DNA from: SZUA-229 sp964531165
GTDB lineage: Bacteria > Pseudomonadota > Gammaproteobacteria > SZUA-229
Direction of reading: 5' to 3'
Length of the DNA: 64,000 bases
Assembly: GCA_964531165.1 (NCBI GenBank)
Contig: CAZHEA010000004.1
Span: 25,705 to 89,704, forward strand
Within the stretch, counting starts at the first letter, position 1. Each line of letters begins with the position of its first letter. The translations under genes were made by a program, and so were the position numbers. The notes under the pieces were generated by a model that did not search any database, had not been told where the DNA came from, and saw only the letters and a list, made by a program, of their open reading frames with translations. Shown piece after piece: positions 52,950 through 62,267 of this stretch.

Positions 52950-54758
52950 ATGGAAATAGAATTAATTCAAGAACCTGATGTTCAAAGTCTGCCTGGCTTG
53001 TTTCGCGAACGATTAAATAGAACCCCCGACCGTAATGCTTACCGGCAATATGATATTGCTAGTCAGAAATGGACGCAATCGACCTGGCAGGAGATGGCCA
53101 ATGAAGTGGCCCGTTGGCAGGCGGCGTTTGTGAAAGACGGTTTGCAGCCCGGTGATAAAGTCGCGATTATGGTGAAAAACAGTCGTGAGTGGGTGGTCTT
53201 TGATCAGGCTGCACTTGGGCTGGGTTTAGTGACGGTACCTCTTTATGTCGATGATCGTCCGGATAACGTGGCTTACATTATTAATCACGCCGAAATCAAA
53301 ATTCTATTTGTGCAGGATCGTCCCCAGTGGCATCGCTTATTGAAGGCCGAAATGGATCTCGGTGGCCTGCAACGCATTATCAGTTTAAAGCGTATTTCAG
53401 AGGATGATGAGCCGGATGACAGCAAACTGGAATCATTATCTGACTGGTTATTTGGTTTAACCGGTGAATTGCAGACCCTTGAGTGTAGCCTGGATGATCT
53501 GGCTTCAATCGTCTATACGTCGGGCACTACCGGACGCTCGAAGGGGGTGATGTTATCCCACCGCAATATTCTGGCGAATGCTTTTGGCGCTGCAGTGTGT
53601 AATGACTGGACGGCTGATGAGCGTTTTCTATCATTTTTACCACTGTCGCATATGCTGGAGCGTACGGCCGGTTATTATCTGCCAATTATTCTTGGTGCAG
53701 AAGTTATCTATGCACGTTCAATAGCGACTCTTGGTGATGATTTACAGAATATTCATCCGACAGTGCTGATTTCGGTGCCACGTATTTACGAGCGGGTATA
53801 CGGCAAAATTCAGGAAGGCTTAAAGCAGAAGTCATTTATCGCGAAGTTTTTATTCAAATCGGCCGTCAGTGTCGGCTGGCGAAAATTTTTATGCGATCAG
53901 GGACGCGCCGGATGGCATCCTAAACTGGTCTTCTGGCCACTATTAGATAAGTTGGTTGCCTCCAAAGTGCTGGAGAAGCTCGGTGGCGAAATGCGCATTG
54001 CGATTTGTGGTGGTGCAGCGCTGTCGGAAGAAGTGGCTAAATTATTTATTGGGTTAGGTTTGCCGTTATTGCAGGGTTATGGGTTAACTGAATCGAGTCC
54101 GGTGGTGTGTGTCAATCGTCCGGCAGATAATATTCCCGCCAGCATTGGCACGGCGCTGGAAAATACGCAAATTCGTATTGCTGAAAAAGACGAGCTGCAA
54201 AGTAAAGGCCCCTGCTCAATGCTCGGTTACTGGAAAAATGAACAGGCTACCCAGGATACATTCACTGAAGATGGCTGGCTCAAAAGCGGCGATAAAGCCC
54301 GCATTGATGAAGGTGGCCACGTATTTATCACCGGCCGTCTGAAAGATATTATGGTACTAGCCAATGGTGAAAAAATTCCTCCCAACGATATGGAAATGGC
54401 GATTGCACTGGATTCATTATTTGAACAGGTCATGATTATTGGTGAAGCGCGCTCGTTTTTAACCGCGGTACTGGTACTCGACCCGGATGCCTGGGCAGAT
54501 ATGGCAGTAACGTTAAATATTCATCCGGAATCACCGGAAGCCTTTTCTGATCGTAAAATTGAAAAAGCTATTCTTAGACGGGTATCGATCCGTTTAAAGG
54601 ACTTTCCCGGTTATGCAAAAATTCGTCGTGCCCATATTACACTGGAGCCATGGACAGTGGATGGTGGTCTGCTGACACCAACTCTGAAAATTAAACGTCC
54701 GAAAGTGATGAAGCAATTCGACAAGGAAATTGAAGCGTTATACGAAGAGCACAAATAG
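52950..54758 (+). CDS. Long-chain acyl-CoA synthetase (AMP-binding)
   Basis: A 602-residue enzyme that activates fatty acids with ATP and CoA. The AMP-binding motif is SIVYTSGTTGRSKGVMLSHR, followed by LQGYGLTESSPVV, and a C-terminal GRLKDIMVLANGEKIPPNDM hinge region. It is of the long FadD15-like type, and SFLPLSHMLERTAGYYLP is typical. It heads a plus-strand run with a thioesterase, FadL porin and VolA-like lipase genes, so imported fatty acids are its likely substrates. Confidence 0.92.
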   Translation: MEIELIQEPDVQSLPGLFRERLNRTPDRNAYRQYDIASQKWTQSTWQEMANEVARWQAAFVKDGLQPGDKVAIMVKNSREWVVFDQAALGLGLVTVPLYVDDRPDNVAYIINHAEIKILFVQDRPQWHRLLKAEMDLGGLQRIISLKRISEDDEPDDSKLESLSDWLFGLTGELQTLECSLDDLASIVYTSGTTGRSKGVMLSHRNILANAFGAAVCNDWTADERFLSFLPLSHMLERTAGYYLPIILGAEVIYARSIATLGDDLQNIHPTVLISVPRIYERVYGKIQEGLKQKSFIAKFLFKSAVSVGWRKFLCDQGRAGWHPKLVFWPLLDKLVASKVLEKLGGEMRIAICGGAALSEEVAKLFIGLGLPLLQGYGLTESSPVVCVNRPADNIPASIGTALENTQIRIAEKDELQSKGPCSMLGYWKNEQATQDTFTEDGWLKSGDKARIDEGGHVFITGRLKDIMVLANGEKIPPNDMEMAIALDSLFEQVMIIGEARSFLTAVLVLDPDAWADMAVTLNIHPESPEAFSDRKIEKAILRRVSIRLKDFPGYAKIRRAHITLEPWTVDGGLLTPTLKIKRPKVMKQFDKEIEALYEEHK

Positions 54759-54819
54759 TTGCATGGATTGTTTTCGCCAGCTGACGCCTACGGGCCTATA
54801 CTTGCAGGATATTTAATGT

Positions 54820-55215
54820 ATGTCAGAAGACTCACTACCCGAACATAAAATCCCGGTAATACGTGTGCCCGCCATGCCGGCTGATCTAAATCAGGGGGGC
54901 ACCGTATTTGGTGGCTGGATTATGTCGCAGGTAGATATTGCCGGTAGTATTCCCGCGGCACAGCGAGCCGGAGGTACGATTGTTACCCGTGCAGTGGATT
55001 CATTTGAATTCAAAAAACCGGTATTTGCAGGGGATTTATTAAGTTGCTATGCGCAGGTCGTGTCCGTGGGCAGAACCTCTATTACTGTCTGTGTGGAAGT
55101 ATTTGCGCAGAGCATGCATAAAGGCGTCATTACAACAAAAAGGGTGACTGAAGCCCGGCTGGTGTATGTGGCGATAGATGAAAATGGCCGACCGCGGGCG
55201 CTGCCGGATCAATAG
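54820..55215 (+). CDS. Acyl-CoA thioesterase (hotdog fold, YciA-like)
   Basis: A 131-residue hotdog-fold enzyme that hydrolyses acyl-CoA. PADLNQGGTVFGGWIMSQVD includes the GG-x-x-x hydration helix with the catalytic Asp, and GDLLSCYAQVVSVGRTSITV is the following strand pair, as in YciA. It lies 61 bases after the acyl-CoA ligase gene and may balance free acid and acyl-CoA pools. Confidence 0.9.
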   Translation: MSEDSLPEHKIPVIRVPAMPADLNQGGTVFGGWIMSQVDIAGSIPAAQRAGGTIVTRAVDSFEFKKPVFAGDLLSCYAQVVSVGRTSITVCVEVFAQSMHKGVITTKRVTEARLVYVAIDENGRPRALPDQ

Positions 55216-55327
55216 TAAATCATACAGAACAGGCTGAAATATCTATTCTGTATTTAACGTTGATTATTACGCTATCTTGCGTATTATCAGTAAAAAATAC
55301 AATTTCTAATGTAATAGGAAGGTTAAA

Positions 55328-56674
55328 ATGTTGCTAAAAATCAAATCGGCAAAGAAGCTGGCTGCGCTGGCCGTTTCTTCTGCCATCGTCAGTAGTAGTT
55401 TGTTTTACACATCAGCACAGGCAGCAGGCTTTCAATTAATTGAAAACAGTGCCAGGGGGCAGGGCAATGCTTTTGCCGGTGCAGCGGCTACGGCTAATGA
55501 TGCATCAACAATCTGGTTTAACCCCGCGGGCATGACCAAACTTAAAAACAAACAGATATCGGTTGTTGGGCATATCATTTTACCGGACTCGTCGTTTACA
55601 AATGACGGTTCAACTGATGGTTTAGGTAATAACTTGAACGGTGCAGATGATGAAGGCGGCAGTACGGCTTTTGTTGGTAACCTTTATTGGGTAACCGATG
55701 TGGGTGCAACCAAGTTCGGTCTGGGTATTACCACTCCATTTGGTTTAACCACAGAATATAATGATACCTGGCGTGGACGTTATCACGGTGTAAAAACGGC
55801 CATGTCTACCCTTAACTTCAATCCGAGTATTGCGCGTGAAGTCACCGACAAATTATCGATTGGTGGCGGTATTAATATTTTATTGGCAGACATTGAGTTA
55901 ACCAGTGCGATTGATTTTGGTTCTTTGCTTGGCGCACCTCAACAAGTTGATGGTTTTGCCGATTTATCAGCCGATAATTTAACCTTTAATGAATTTTCCT
56001 GGGGCGTGAATCTGGGTATGACCTACGATTTCACTAAAGACACCCGGCTGGGCATTGCATGGCGGTCTGAAATCGAAGTGGCGGCAGAGGGTAAAGCAAA
56101 ATTCAGTGTGCCAACCGCTGCGGCTCCGGTATTGGGAAGTGGTGCATTTCAGGATACCCGTTTAACTGCGAAAGTGACTTTACCGCAAAATATTGCTGTT
56201 AGTGTAAAACATGACGTCGGAGAAGTGACGTTATTAGCAGATGTTACCTGGACTGGCTGGAGCTCATTTGAAGAGTTGCGTATTCAGTATGCTAATCCAG
56301 TACAGCCCGATAGTGTCACCACCGAAGCATGGGAAGATACTTTCCGTTTTTCCATTGGTGCCGATTATAAGCTCAATAAAAAAATGACATTGCGCACCGG
56401 TGTTGCGTATGATCAGACGCCGGTTCCCGACCCGGAACACCGTACTCCACGTATTCCAGGTAATGACCGTACCTGGTTATCATTTGGTATGACCTATGTT
56501 ATGAGCCCGGAGATTATTATGGACTTTGGTTATTCTCATCTGTTTATTGATGATTCAAAAATTGACCATACACTCGAAAGCAGCCTTCAACCATTAAACG
56601 CGACATTATCAGGAACATATGAAGCAGCGGTTGATATCTTAAGTGCTCAGTTAACCTGGAATTATGACCTTTAA
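55328..56674 (+). CDS. FadL family outer-membrane porin
   Basis: A 448-residue outer-membrane protein with a signal peptide ending near QAAGF. The N-terminal hatch FQLIENSARGQGNAFAGAAA, then TIWFNPAGMTKLKNKQIS (NPAG motif) is the FadL signature, and the chain ends with a strand and terminal aromatic-rich TWNYDL. FadL proteins import long-chain fatty acids or hydrophobic compounds. It lies directly before the VolA-like lipase gene (20-base gap). Confidence 0.93.
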   Translation: MLLKIKSAKKLAALAVSSAIVSSSLFYTSAQAAGFQLIENSARGQGNAFAGAAATANDASTIWFNPAGMTKLKNKQISVVGHIILPDSSFTNDGSTDGLGNNLNGADDEGGSTAFVGNLYWVTDVGATKFGLGITTPFGLTTEYNDTWRGRYHGVKTAMSTLNFNPSIAREVTDKLSIGGGINILLADIELTSAIDFGSLLGAPQQVDGFADLSADNLTFNEFSWGVNLGMTYDFTKDTRLGIAWRSEIEVAAEGKAKFSVPTAAAPVLGSGAFQDTRLTAKVTLPQNIAVSVKHDVGEVTLLADVTWTGWSSFEELRIQYANPVQPDSVTTEAWEDTFRFSIGADYKLNKKMTLRTGVAYDQTPVPDPEHRTPRIPGNDRTWLSFGMTYVMSPEIIMDFGYSHLFIDDSKIDHTLESSLQPLNATLSGTYEAAVDILSAQLTWNYDL

Positions 56675-56694
56675 GAAGGGTTGGAGAAATTAAA

Positions 56695-58962
56695 ATGCGA
56701 TTAACAAAAATAATTTTAGCCGCTGCGGTTGGTTTTACACTGGCGGCCTGTTCGGATCAAGACACACCATTACAGGATTCACTTAAAGGAAATACTGTTG
56801 ATGCCATTAGTAATTATGACCTGGGTAATTCTGTACTGCCTTTTCCAAATGATTTTCTGTTTGCCGGCTCAGTTGATGGAACCATCAATATACCGGGTCT
56901 GGATGAAACCGATCTGGCTAACCCGCAGGTTGCCTTAAATGGCCTGGATGGTTTCTCTACTGTAGCACCTATTTCTACCGGTTTTACCGGTGCAATTGAT
57001 GCGAGTTCAATTAGCGGAACTTCAGTACGTGTTTATCCGGTAACGAAAGCGGGTTCAAGCCCGGGCGGTGCTATAAATAGTGTTGATACTGCTCTTGTAT
57101 TTGGTGTTGATTATGTTGCCACTTTATCGAGTGTTGATTCAAGCCATTCGACACTGGCAATTGTTCCACTGAAGCCATTAAATGAAATGTCTGCATATGC
57201 TGTCGTTATTACTAATGATTTAAAAAGTGTGATCGGTAATGCAATGGGGATTTCCGGGTCTTATGCACTAACTAGAGGCCCAGCAACTATTTATGATCTG
57301 GCGGTAGACCCTTTAACAGCAACTACTTTGGAAATTAGAGGCGCCATAAATGTGCTTTCTTTGCAGCCTCCAGCTGATGCTGATGAAGCGGCGATAAGAG
57401 CTGCGGGTGTGAGTGCGCAGACGCTTGAAGGTATCCGTTTAACGATTGTTAATCCATCAGAGCAGGCGTTAGTTGCCGCTACCGATCTTGAGTCAGCGGA
57501 TATTATTTTGCACTGGTCGTTTACCACACAATCAACCACCGCTGTCCTGGGTGCAACCATGGCGCGAACAATTGCTGACGGACCACAGTTGTTTATAAAC
57601 ACAACCCCCGAACCTAATATGCCAGTTGCAGCAGATATATTTACAGGAACGCTGACGGTTCCGTATTATTTAGACGTCGCGGCGAATGTAAATGATCCAG
57701 CGCCACTGCTTTCTATCTGGAAAAACTCTGCTGCAGGAGGCTTACCGTTAAGTTATCTAACTGCCGGTGCAACACAGGACCCTGCGTATGTGACACCGTT
57801 AAAAATTTCCACACAGGAAATACCGGTTATTCTTTCTACACCTGCAAATGGTTGTGGTGATGGTACGGCCGATTGTCCGGTGGTGATTTATCAGCACGGC
57901 ATTACCAGCAACCGTACGACTATGCTGGCACTTGCTGATTCAATGGCGAGTGTAGGCTATGCCGTGATTGCGATTGATATGCCTATGCACGGGGTAACTG
58001 GAAATGAAGGTAGTACCAGTATCGCACCGTATTTCTATGAGCGTGGTTTTGGTGCTCAGGGAGATATAGGAGAAAGGACGTTTGATTTAAATCTGGTGAC
58101 GCAGGATCCGGGAACAGGCGCTACTGTTGCTCCCACACCAGATCCAGGTGGTATCACCGACTCGTCGGGTACGCATTTTATTAATCTGGCAAATTTACAA
58201 AACTCTCGCGACAATATTCGTCAGGCAGTTTCTGATTTATTTGCCCTAAAAGAAGCGTTGGCAGCAGCCGACTTTAATGGCCCGGCCACCGGCGGCGGTT
58301 TCAATACGGCAGCTGGTGAAGTGAAGTTTTTAGGCCATTCATTAGGTGGCATCGTGGGGACTACTTTCCTTGCCTTTGATGGAAATATGGGGGATGCGGT
58401 ACTTGCAATGTCCGGTGGAGGAATCGCTAAATTACTGGATGGTTCTGCGGCATTCGGACCGGTTATCGCAGGTGGTTTAGCCGCTAATGGTGTGAATAAA
58501 GGTACAGCAGATTATGAGGCATTTTTAGGTGTGGCTCAGGCTGTAATTGATTCTGGCGATCCGATTAATCACGCAAGTGCGGCTGCAACTTCTCGCGGAA
58601 TACTGTTCTTTGAAGTGGTTGGCGGCGGCGGTGTGCCATCGGATACCGTTGTACCTAATCGCGTGCCGGACGGTAACGATACAAGTAATACTGTACCGGG
58701 GCCATTATCCGGCACTGATCCACTGGTTGGTGTTGACGCCGATGTGGCTAACCCGGGTTTAGGTTTAACTCAGTATGGCCAGAATGCAGCAGGTCCGAAT
58801 CTTCTGGGGCTTGTGCGCTACAATTCAGGTGATCATGCATCCATATTGTCGCCGGCTGCGAACCCTGCTGTAACAACAGAAATGCAGACAGAAGCGGCTA
58901 CTTTTATGTTTAATGGGAATCTTGTCATTAATAGTGAAAGTGGCGTAATTGTTATACCTTAA
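56695..58962 (+). CDS. volA: VolA-like surface lysophospholipase lipoprotein
   Basis: A 755-residue lipoprotein with lipobox LAAC (Cys19). The N-terminal region fits the bacterial virulence-factor lipase N-terminal type, and the C-terminal half is an alpha/beta hydrolase with VIYQHGITSNRTTMLALADS and nucleophile elbow GHSLGG (Ser549). In Vibrio, VolA acts on lysophosphatidylcholine at the surface and passes the fatty acid to FadL. The adjacent FadL gene supports that role. Export to the surface is inferred. A clear terminator follows at 58988. Confidence 0.85.
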   Translation: MRLTKIILAAAVGFTLAACSDQDTPLQDSLKGNTVDAISNYDLGNSVLPFPNDFLFAGSVDGTINIPGLDETDLANPQVALNGLDGFSTVAPISTGFTGAIDASSISGTSVRVYPVTKAGSSPGGAINSVDTALVFGVDYVATLSSVDSSHSTLAIVPLKPLNEMSAYAVVITNDLKSVIGNAMGISGSYALTRGPATIYDLAVDPLTATTLEIRGAINVLSLQPPADADEAAIRAAGVSAQTLEGIRLTIVNPSEQALVAATDLESADIILHWSFTTQSTTAVLGATMARTIADGPQLFINTTPEPNMPVAADIFTGTLTVPYYLDVAANVNDPAPLLSIWKNSAAGGLPLSYLTAGATQDPAYVTPLKISTQEIPVILSTPANGCGDGTADCPVVIYQHGITSNRTTMLALADSMASVGYAVIAIDMPMHGVTGNEGSTSIAPYFYERGFGAQGDIGERTFDLNLVTQDPGTGATVAPTPDPGGITDSSGTHFINLANLQNSRDNIRQAVSDLFALKEALAAADFNGPATGGGFNTAAGEVKFLGHSLGGIVGTTFLAFDGNMGDAVLAMSGGGIAKLLDGSAAFGPVIAGGLAANGVNKGTADYEAFLGVAQAVIDSGDPINHASAAATSRGILFFEVVGGGGVPSDTVVPNRVPDGNDTSNTVPGPLSGTDPLVGVDADVANPGLGLTQYGQNAAGPNLLGLVRYNSGDHASILSPAANPAVTTEMQTEAATFMFNGNLVINSESGVIVIP

Positions 58963-58987
58963 AGATAGGCGCCATCAGTAAAATATA

Positions 58988-59017
58988 AAATGCCCTCAGC
59001 CAGATGAGGGCATTTTT
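58988..59017 (+). terminator. Rho-independent terminator after volA
   Basis: A 10-bp perfect stem AAATGCCCTC/GAGGGCATTT with an 8-base loop is followed by T residues. It lies 26 bases past the volA stop. Confidence 0.88.
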
Positions 59018-59025
59018 ATCAGGGG

Positions 59026-59514
59026 CTAAAGATTTGTTTTCCACGTTGGTTCTAAATGGCAATTAATTATTTTATTTTTAAGTAACCACTCAAGTGCATC
59101 CTCTGCATCTTCTTCAAGCCACGCCTGACTAGATCCCAACCGAAACGTATACCCCCATTCATCCATATCCGCAAACATTCGTTCACGCCCAAAGCCATCA
59201 ATAAAATCACTCAGTAAAATTGATAAATAACACACCGCATTTTCTTCATCAAAATCACCGCCGACATTAGTATGTAAAACTTTTCGGCGGGTTTCATCCA
59301 TGCAAACATAATGACAGGATTCATGTAGTGCGGAATGTACCGGTGTGTCGTTACGCACATATAAATTATTTTTTATAATGCCGGCTTCCGGATCGCCGAA
59401 CCAGCTCCCAGGAATTTTTTTATTATCTTCGGCTTTGTGAATAATTAAACCGTAACGATCTAACAACTGTTGAAGTTGTAAAAAATCAATGTCGGCGCAG
59501 GTGAGTATTGTCAT
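59026..59514 (-). CDS. Hypothetical protein with HExxH motif
   Basis: A 162-residue soluble protein. HESCH at residues 64-68 (VHSALHESCHYVCMD) is a zinc metalloprotease-type HExxH, and a downstream Glu at 90-91 (DFDEENAVCYLSILL) could be the third ligand as in gluzincins. WLEEDAEDALEWLLKNK is near the end. The family is not recognised; it lacks a signal peptide, so it would act in the cytosol. It converges with volA. Protease activity is only suggested by the motif. Confidence 0.65.
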   Translation of the reverse strand: MTILTCADIDFLQLQQLLDRYGLIIHKAEDNKKIPGSWFGDPEAGIIKNNLYVRNDTPVHSALHESCHYVCMDETRRKVLHTNVGGDFDEENAVCYLSILLSDFIDGFGRERMFADMDEWGYTFRLGSSQAWLEEDAEDALEWLLKNKIINCHLEPTWKTNL

Positions 59515-59549
59515 AGAATGATTTACTGAAAAAATAAAAAATTTTTACT

Positions 59550-59634
59550 GCAAATGAACGCGATTTTATGCTTGTACGCCTGCAGCGCTCTACGCTTTAG
59601 CATTTATTATTAGCGTATACTCGCGTTCATTTGC
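59550..59634. repeat. Intergenic inverted repeat, 14-bp arms
   Basis: GCAAATGAACGCGA (59550-59563) and TCGCGTTCATTTGC (59621-59634) are perfect inverted copies 57 bases apart, filling the gap between rdgB and the HExxH gene. It may be a small mobile repeat or an RNA structure at the end of the rph-rdgB transcript. Confidence 0.55.
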
Positions 59635-59643
59635 GGTAAGTGT

Positions 59644-60261
59644 TTATGCTTTTGTTTTTTTAAGTTGTTGAGCCAGCGCATTCAACGCAATCGCCCGATG
59701 ACTAATTTTATTTTTAGCTTCCAAACTTAATTCCGCTGCCGTACAGGCTTGTTCCGGTAACCAGAAAATCGGATCGTAACCAAAACCACCATCACCCTGT
59801 GGTGCTGTTAAAATCCTGCCTTCCAGAGAGCCCTGGGTAATAATCGGTGTCGGGTCATTTTCACTTTCTAAATAAACCATTACACACCAGTATCTCGCTG
59901 TGCGGTTTTCTTCGGCTACTTCTTTTAATTCATCCAGCATTTTTTCATAGTTTTGTGTGTCGCTTGCACCTTCACCAGAATAACGTGCCGAATAAATGCC
60001 GGGACGTTTATCTAGTGCATCCACTTCAATTCCAGAGTCGTCGGCAATGGCAGGCAGGCCGGTGAGCTTTGTTGCGTGACGGGCTTTTTTAAGTGCATTT
60101 TCCACAAAGGTTAAACCGTCTTCAACCGCTTCCGGTACATCGTATTCAGTTTGTGGAATAACGGTAATGCCATGTTCAGATAATAAATTATTTATTTCCC
60201 GAACCTTGCCCGCATTGCCGCTGGCCAGAACAATTTTATCTGATATTGTTTTTTTGCTCAT
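59644..60261 (-). CDS. rdgB: XTP/dITP diphosphatase
   Basis: A 205-residue cytosolic house-cleaning enzyme that removes non-canonical purine nucleoside triphosphates. The start IVLASGNAGKVREINNLL and SGIEVDALDKRPGIYSARYS, then GDGGFGYDPIF, are the family signatures. It overlaps rph by four bases, the common gene pair in gammaproteobacteria. Confidence 0.96.
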   Translation of the reverse strand: MSKKTISDKIVLASGNAGKVREINNLLSEHGITVIPQTEYDVPEAVEDGLTFVENALKKARHATKLTGLPAIADDSGIEVDALDKRPGIYSARYSGEGASDTQNYEKMLDELKEVAEENRTARYWCVMVYLESENDPTPIITQGSLEGRILTAPQGDGGFGYDPIFWLPEQACTAAELSLEAKNKISHRAIALNALAQQLKKTKA

Positions 60262-60974
60262 ATTTTGAGTGCCTGTTGTTGAATTTGAATTAACTCACTA
60301 ATACCTTTTTTTGCCAGCTCCAGCATGGCATTTAATTCGTCCTGATTAAACGCATGGCCTTCGGCGGTACCCTGAACTTCAATGAATGCATTGGCGTCGT
60401 TCATGACAACGTTCATATCAGTTTCCGCACTGGAGTCTTCATCGTAATCTAAATCAAGAACTGCGGTGCCCTGGTAAATGCCGACTGAAACAGAAGCAAC
60501 ATTACCCAGTAGTGGGTTCTTACTGATTTTATTATTATCCAGTAAAAACTGTACTGCATCGACTAATGCTACAAACCCCCCGGTAATAGATGCGGTGCGG
60601 GTACCGCCATCTGCCTGTATTACATCGCAATCGATGGTAATCATATTCTCACCTAAGGCCTTCAGGTCAATAGCCGCGCGCAGTGAACGCGCTATTAACC
60701 GCTGAATTTCCATGGTGCGCCCACTCTGTTTACCGCCCGCTGCTTCGCGGCGCATACGCAACCCGGTGGAGCGCGGGAGCATGCCGTATTCTGCTGTTAC
60801 CCAGCCTGAGCCCTTGCCGCGTAACCAGCCCGGTACCTTGCTTTCCACCGTGGCGGTGCATAATACTTTGGTCTTTCCAAACTCCACCAGCACCGAACCC
60901 TCGGCATGCATGGTGTAGTTACGGGTGATTTTGACATCACGCATCCGGTTTACTTCACGGTTGCTGGGGCGCAT
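60258..60974 (-). CDS. rph: Ribonuclease PH
   Basis: A 238-residue phosphorolytic exoribonuclease that trims tRNA 3' ends. I start at the ATG at 60974, MRPSNREVNRMRDVKITRNY, which matches the family; the frame is open to 61031. RMRREAAGGKQSGRTMEIQR and IDCDVIQADGGTRTASITG are conserved. It is first in the rph-rdgB pair and divergent from yicC. Confidence 0.96.
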   Translation of the reverse strand: MRPSNREVNRMRDVKITRNYTMHAEGSVLVEFGKTKVLCTATVESKVPGWLRGKGSGWVTAEYGMLPRSTGLRMRREAAGGKQSGRTMEIQRLIARSLRAAIDLKALGENMITIDCDVIQADGGTRTASITGGFVALVDAVQFLLDNNKISKNPLLGNVASVSVGIYQGTAVLDLDYDEDSSAETDMNVVMNDANAFIEVQGTAEGHAFNQDELNAMLELAKKGISELIQIQQQALKI

Positions 60975-61100
60975 AAGTTTTCCTGGAAAATGAGTTGTGC
61001 GAATTATACGTTTTTCACCGGCGAAAGTCATAATCGTAATGGCATCAGTGATACACTCATAATCGACCCTTTAAGCAAAACCAATAACACAGGTGAACCT

Positions 61101-61967
61101 ATGACACGTAGTATGACGGCTTTTTCCAGAAGCGCGGAAGAGCAGAACTGGGGCTCATTAGTGTGGGAGCTCCGTTCAGTTAATCATCGCTACCTTGATG
61201 TGGTTATTAAATTACCGGAAGAATTACGCAGTATTGAAAATACAGTGCGCAGTCGTCTAACAAAAAAAATTAAGCGCGGAAAAATTGAATGTAATTTACG
61301 ATTTAAAACAGCTGAAACTCAGCAAACCGAGCTATGTGTGAATGAAAAACTGGCGGATGAAGTATTAAAAGCCTGTCAGTTAATCAGCAAGAAATTACAT
61401 CAGCCCAGTGAAATGAATGTGATTGAAGTTTTAAAGTGGCCCGGTGTAATAGATGCACCGCAGTCAGATTTAAAGCCGGTGGCAGATAGGGCGCTGAATA
61501 GTTTTGATGAGGCGTTAAATGCTCTGTGTGAATCCCGTGAAAGCGAAGGTCAGCGTTTGCAGGTATTAATTGAAAGGCGTTGTGTCGCAATGCAGAAAAT
61601 TGTAAAAGAAGAAAGGCAGCGTCGACCGAAAATTTTAGAACAGATGCGGGTAAAATTGTTATCAAAGATATCTGAATTAAAAGTCGAGTATGATGCGGAT
61701 CGCTTTGAGCAAGAGCTGGTTTATATTGCTCAGAAAATGGATGTCGATGAAGAGCTCGATCGTCTGGATAGCCACTTTGTCGAAATTGAAAAGAGTTTAA
61801 AAGGCCATGAACCGGTTGGCCGCAGACTGGATTTTATTATGCAGGAGTTTAATCGTGAAGCGAATACATTAGGCTCTAAGTCTACGAATATTAAAACGAC
61901 ACAGGCGGCGGTGGAACTGAAAGTGCTGATTGAGCAGATGCGTGAGCAGGTACAGAATATAGAATAA
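61101..61967 (+). CDS. yicC: YicC family endoribonuclease
   Basis: A 288-residue protein starting at ATG 61101 (MTRSMTAFSRSAEEQNWGSL) after AGGTGAAC; a longer frame reaches into rph and is rejected. WELRSVNHRYLDVVIKLPEE and the C-terminal VGRRLDFIMQEFNREANTLG are typical of YicC, reported as an RNase. It is divergent from rph as in related genomes. Confidence 0.95.
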   Translation: MTRSMTAFSRSAEEQNWGSLVWELRSVNHRYLDVVIKLPEELRSIENTVRSRLTKKIKRGKIECNLRFKTAETQQTELCVNEKLADEVLKACQLISKKLHQPSEMNVIEVLKWPGVIDAPQSDLKPVADRALNSFDEALNALCESRESEGQRLQVLIERRCVAMQKIVKEERQRRPKILEQMRVKLLSKISELKVEYDADRFEQELVYIAQKMDVDEELDRLDSHFVEIEKSLKGHEPVGRRLDFIMQEFNREANTLGSKSTNIKTTQAAVELKVLIEQMREQVQNIE

Positions 61968-61981
61968 AATAATTACATAAA

Positions 61982-62188
61982 TGTAGGAGCGAACTTCAAG
62001 TGCGCGAAGTAGTGCATGGATGTACGGGGTCGGAGTCATGCCCGTAATAAACGATGTTTCCTGGTGTGTACTCACGGGCATGACTCCGACCCCTGAGGTT
62101 AGAGGTTAATATTGTCTGGTGTACACTCCGTGGATGATTCTGATTTAAGGCTTAGAAAACGCTTCGCGAGCTGAAGCTCGCTCCTACA
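61982..62188. repeat. Composite REP-type repeat with inner long inverted repeat
   Basis: Two REP-like units in inverted orientation begin TGTAGGAGCGA (61982-61992) and end TCGCTCCTACA (62178-62188); extended, each has a GCGCGAAG or CGCGAAGC end. Between them lies a perfect 20-bp inverted repeat GGGGTCGGAGTCATGCCCGT (62026-62045) with its complement at 62074-62093, 28 bases apart. This is a REPIN/RAYT-associated arrangement; no transposase is present. It lies between yicC and the FKBP gene. Confidence 0.72.
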
Positions 62189-62212
62189 AAGCGCTCGCTA
62201 TTTTAAACGGGC

Positions 62213-62242
62213 AAAAAAAGAGCGCTCTGATGAGCGCTCTTT
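62213..62242 (-). terminator. Rho-independent terminator after FKBP gene
   Basis: An 11-bp perfect stem AAAGAGCGCTC/GAGCGCTCTTT with loop TGAT is followed on the minus strand by a T7 tract. It lies 26 bases past the FKBP stop. Confidence 0.88.
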
Positions 62243-62267
62243 AAAACTATCAGATAATTAAAAAGCT

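Noticed and set aside
60906..61100. N-terminal extension of yicC by 65 residues
   Set aside because: It runs through the rph start region; the family begins at MTRSMTAFSRS and a ribosome binding site precedes that ATG.
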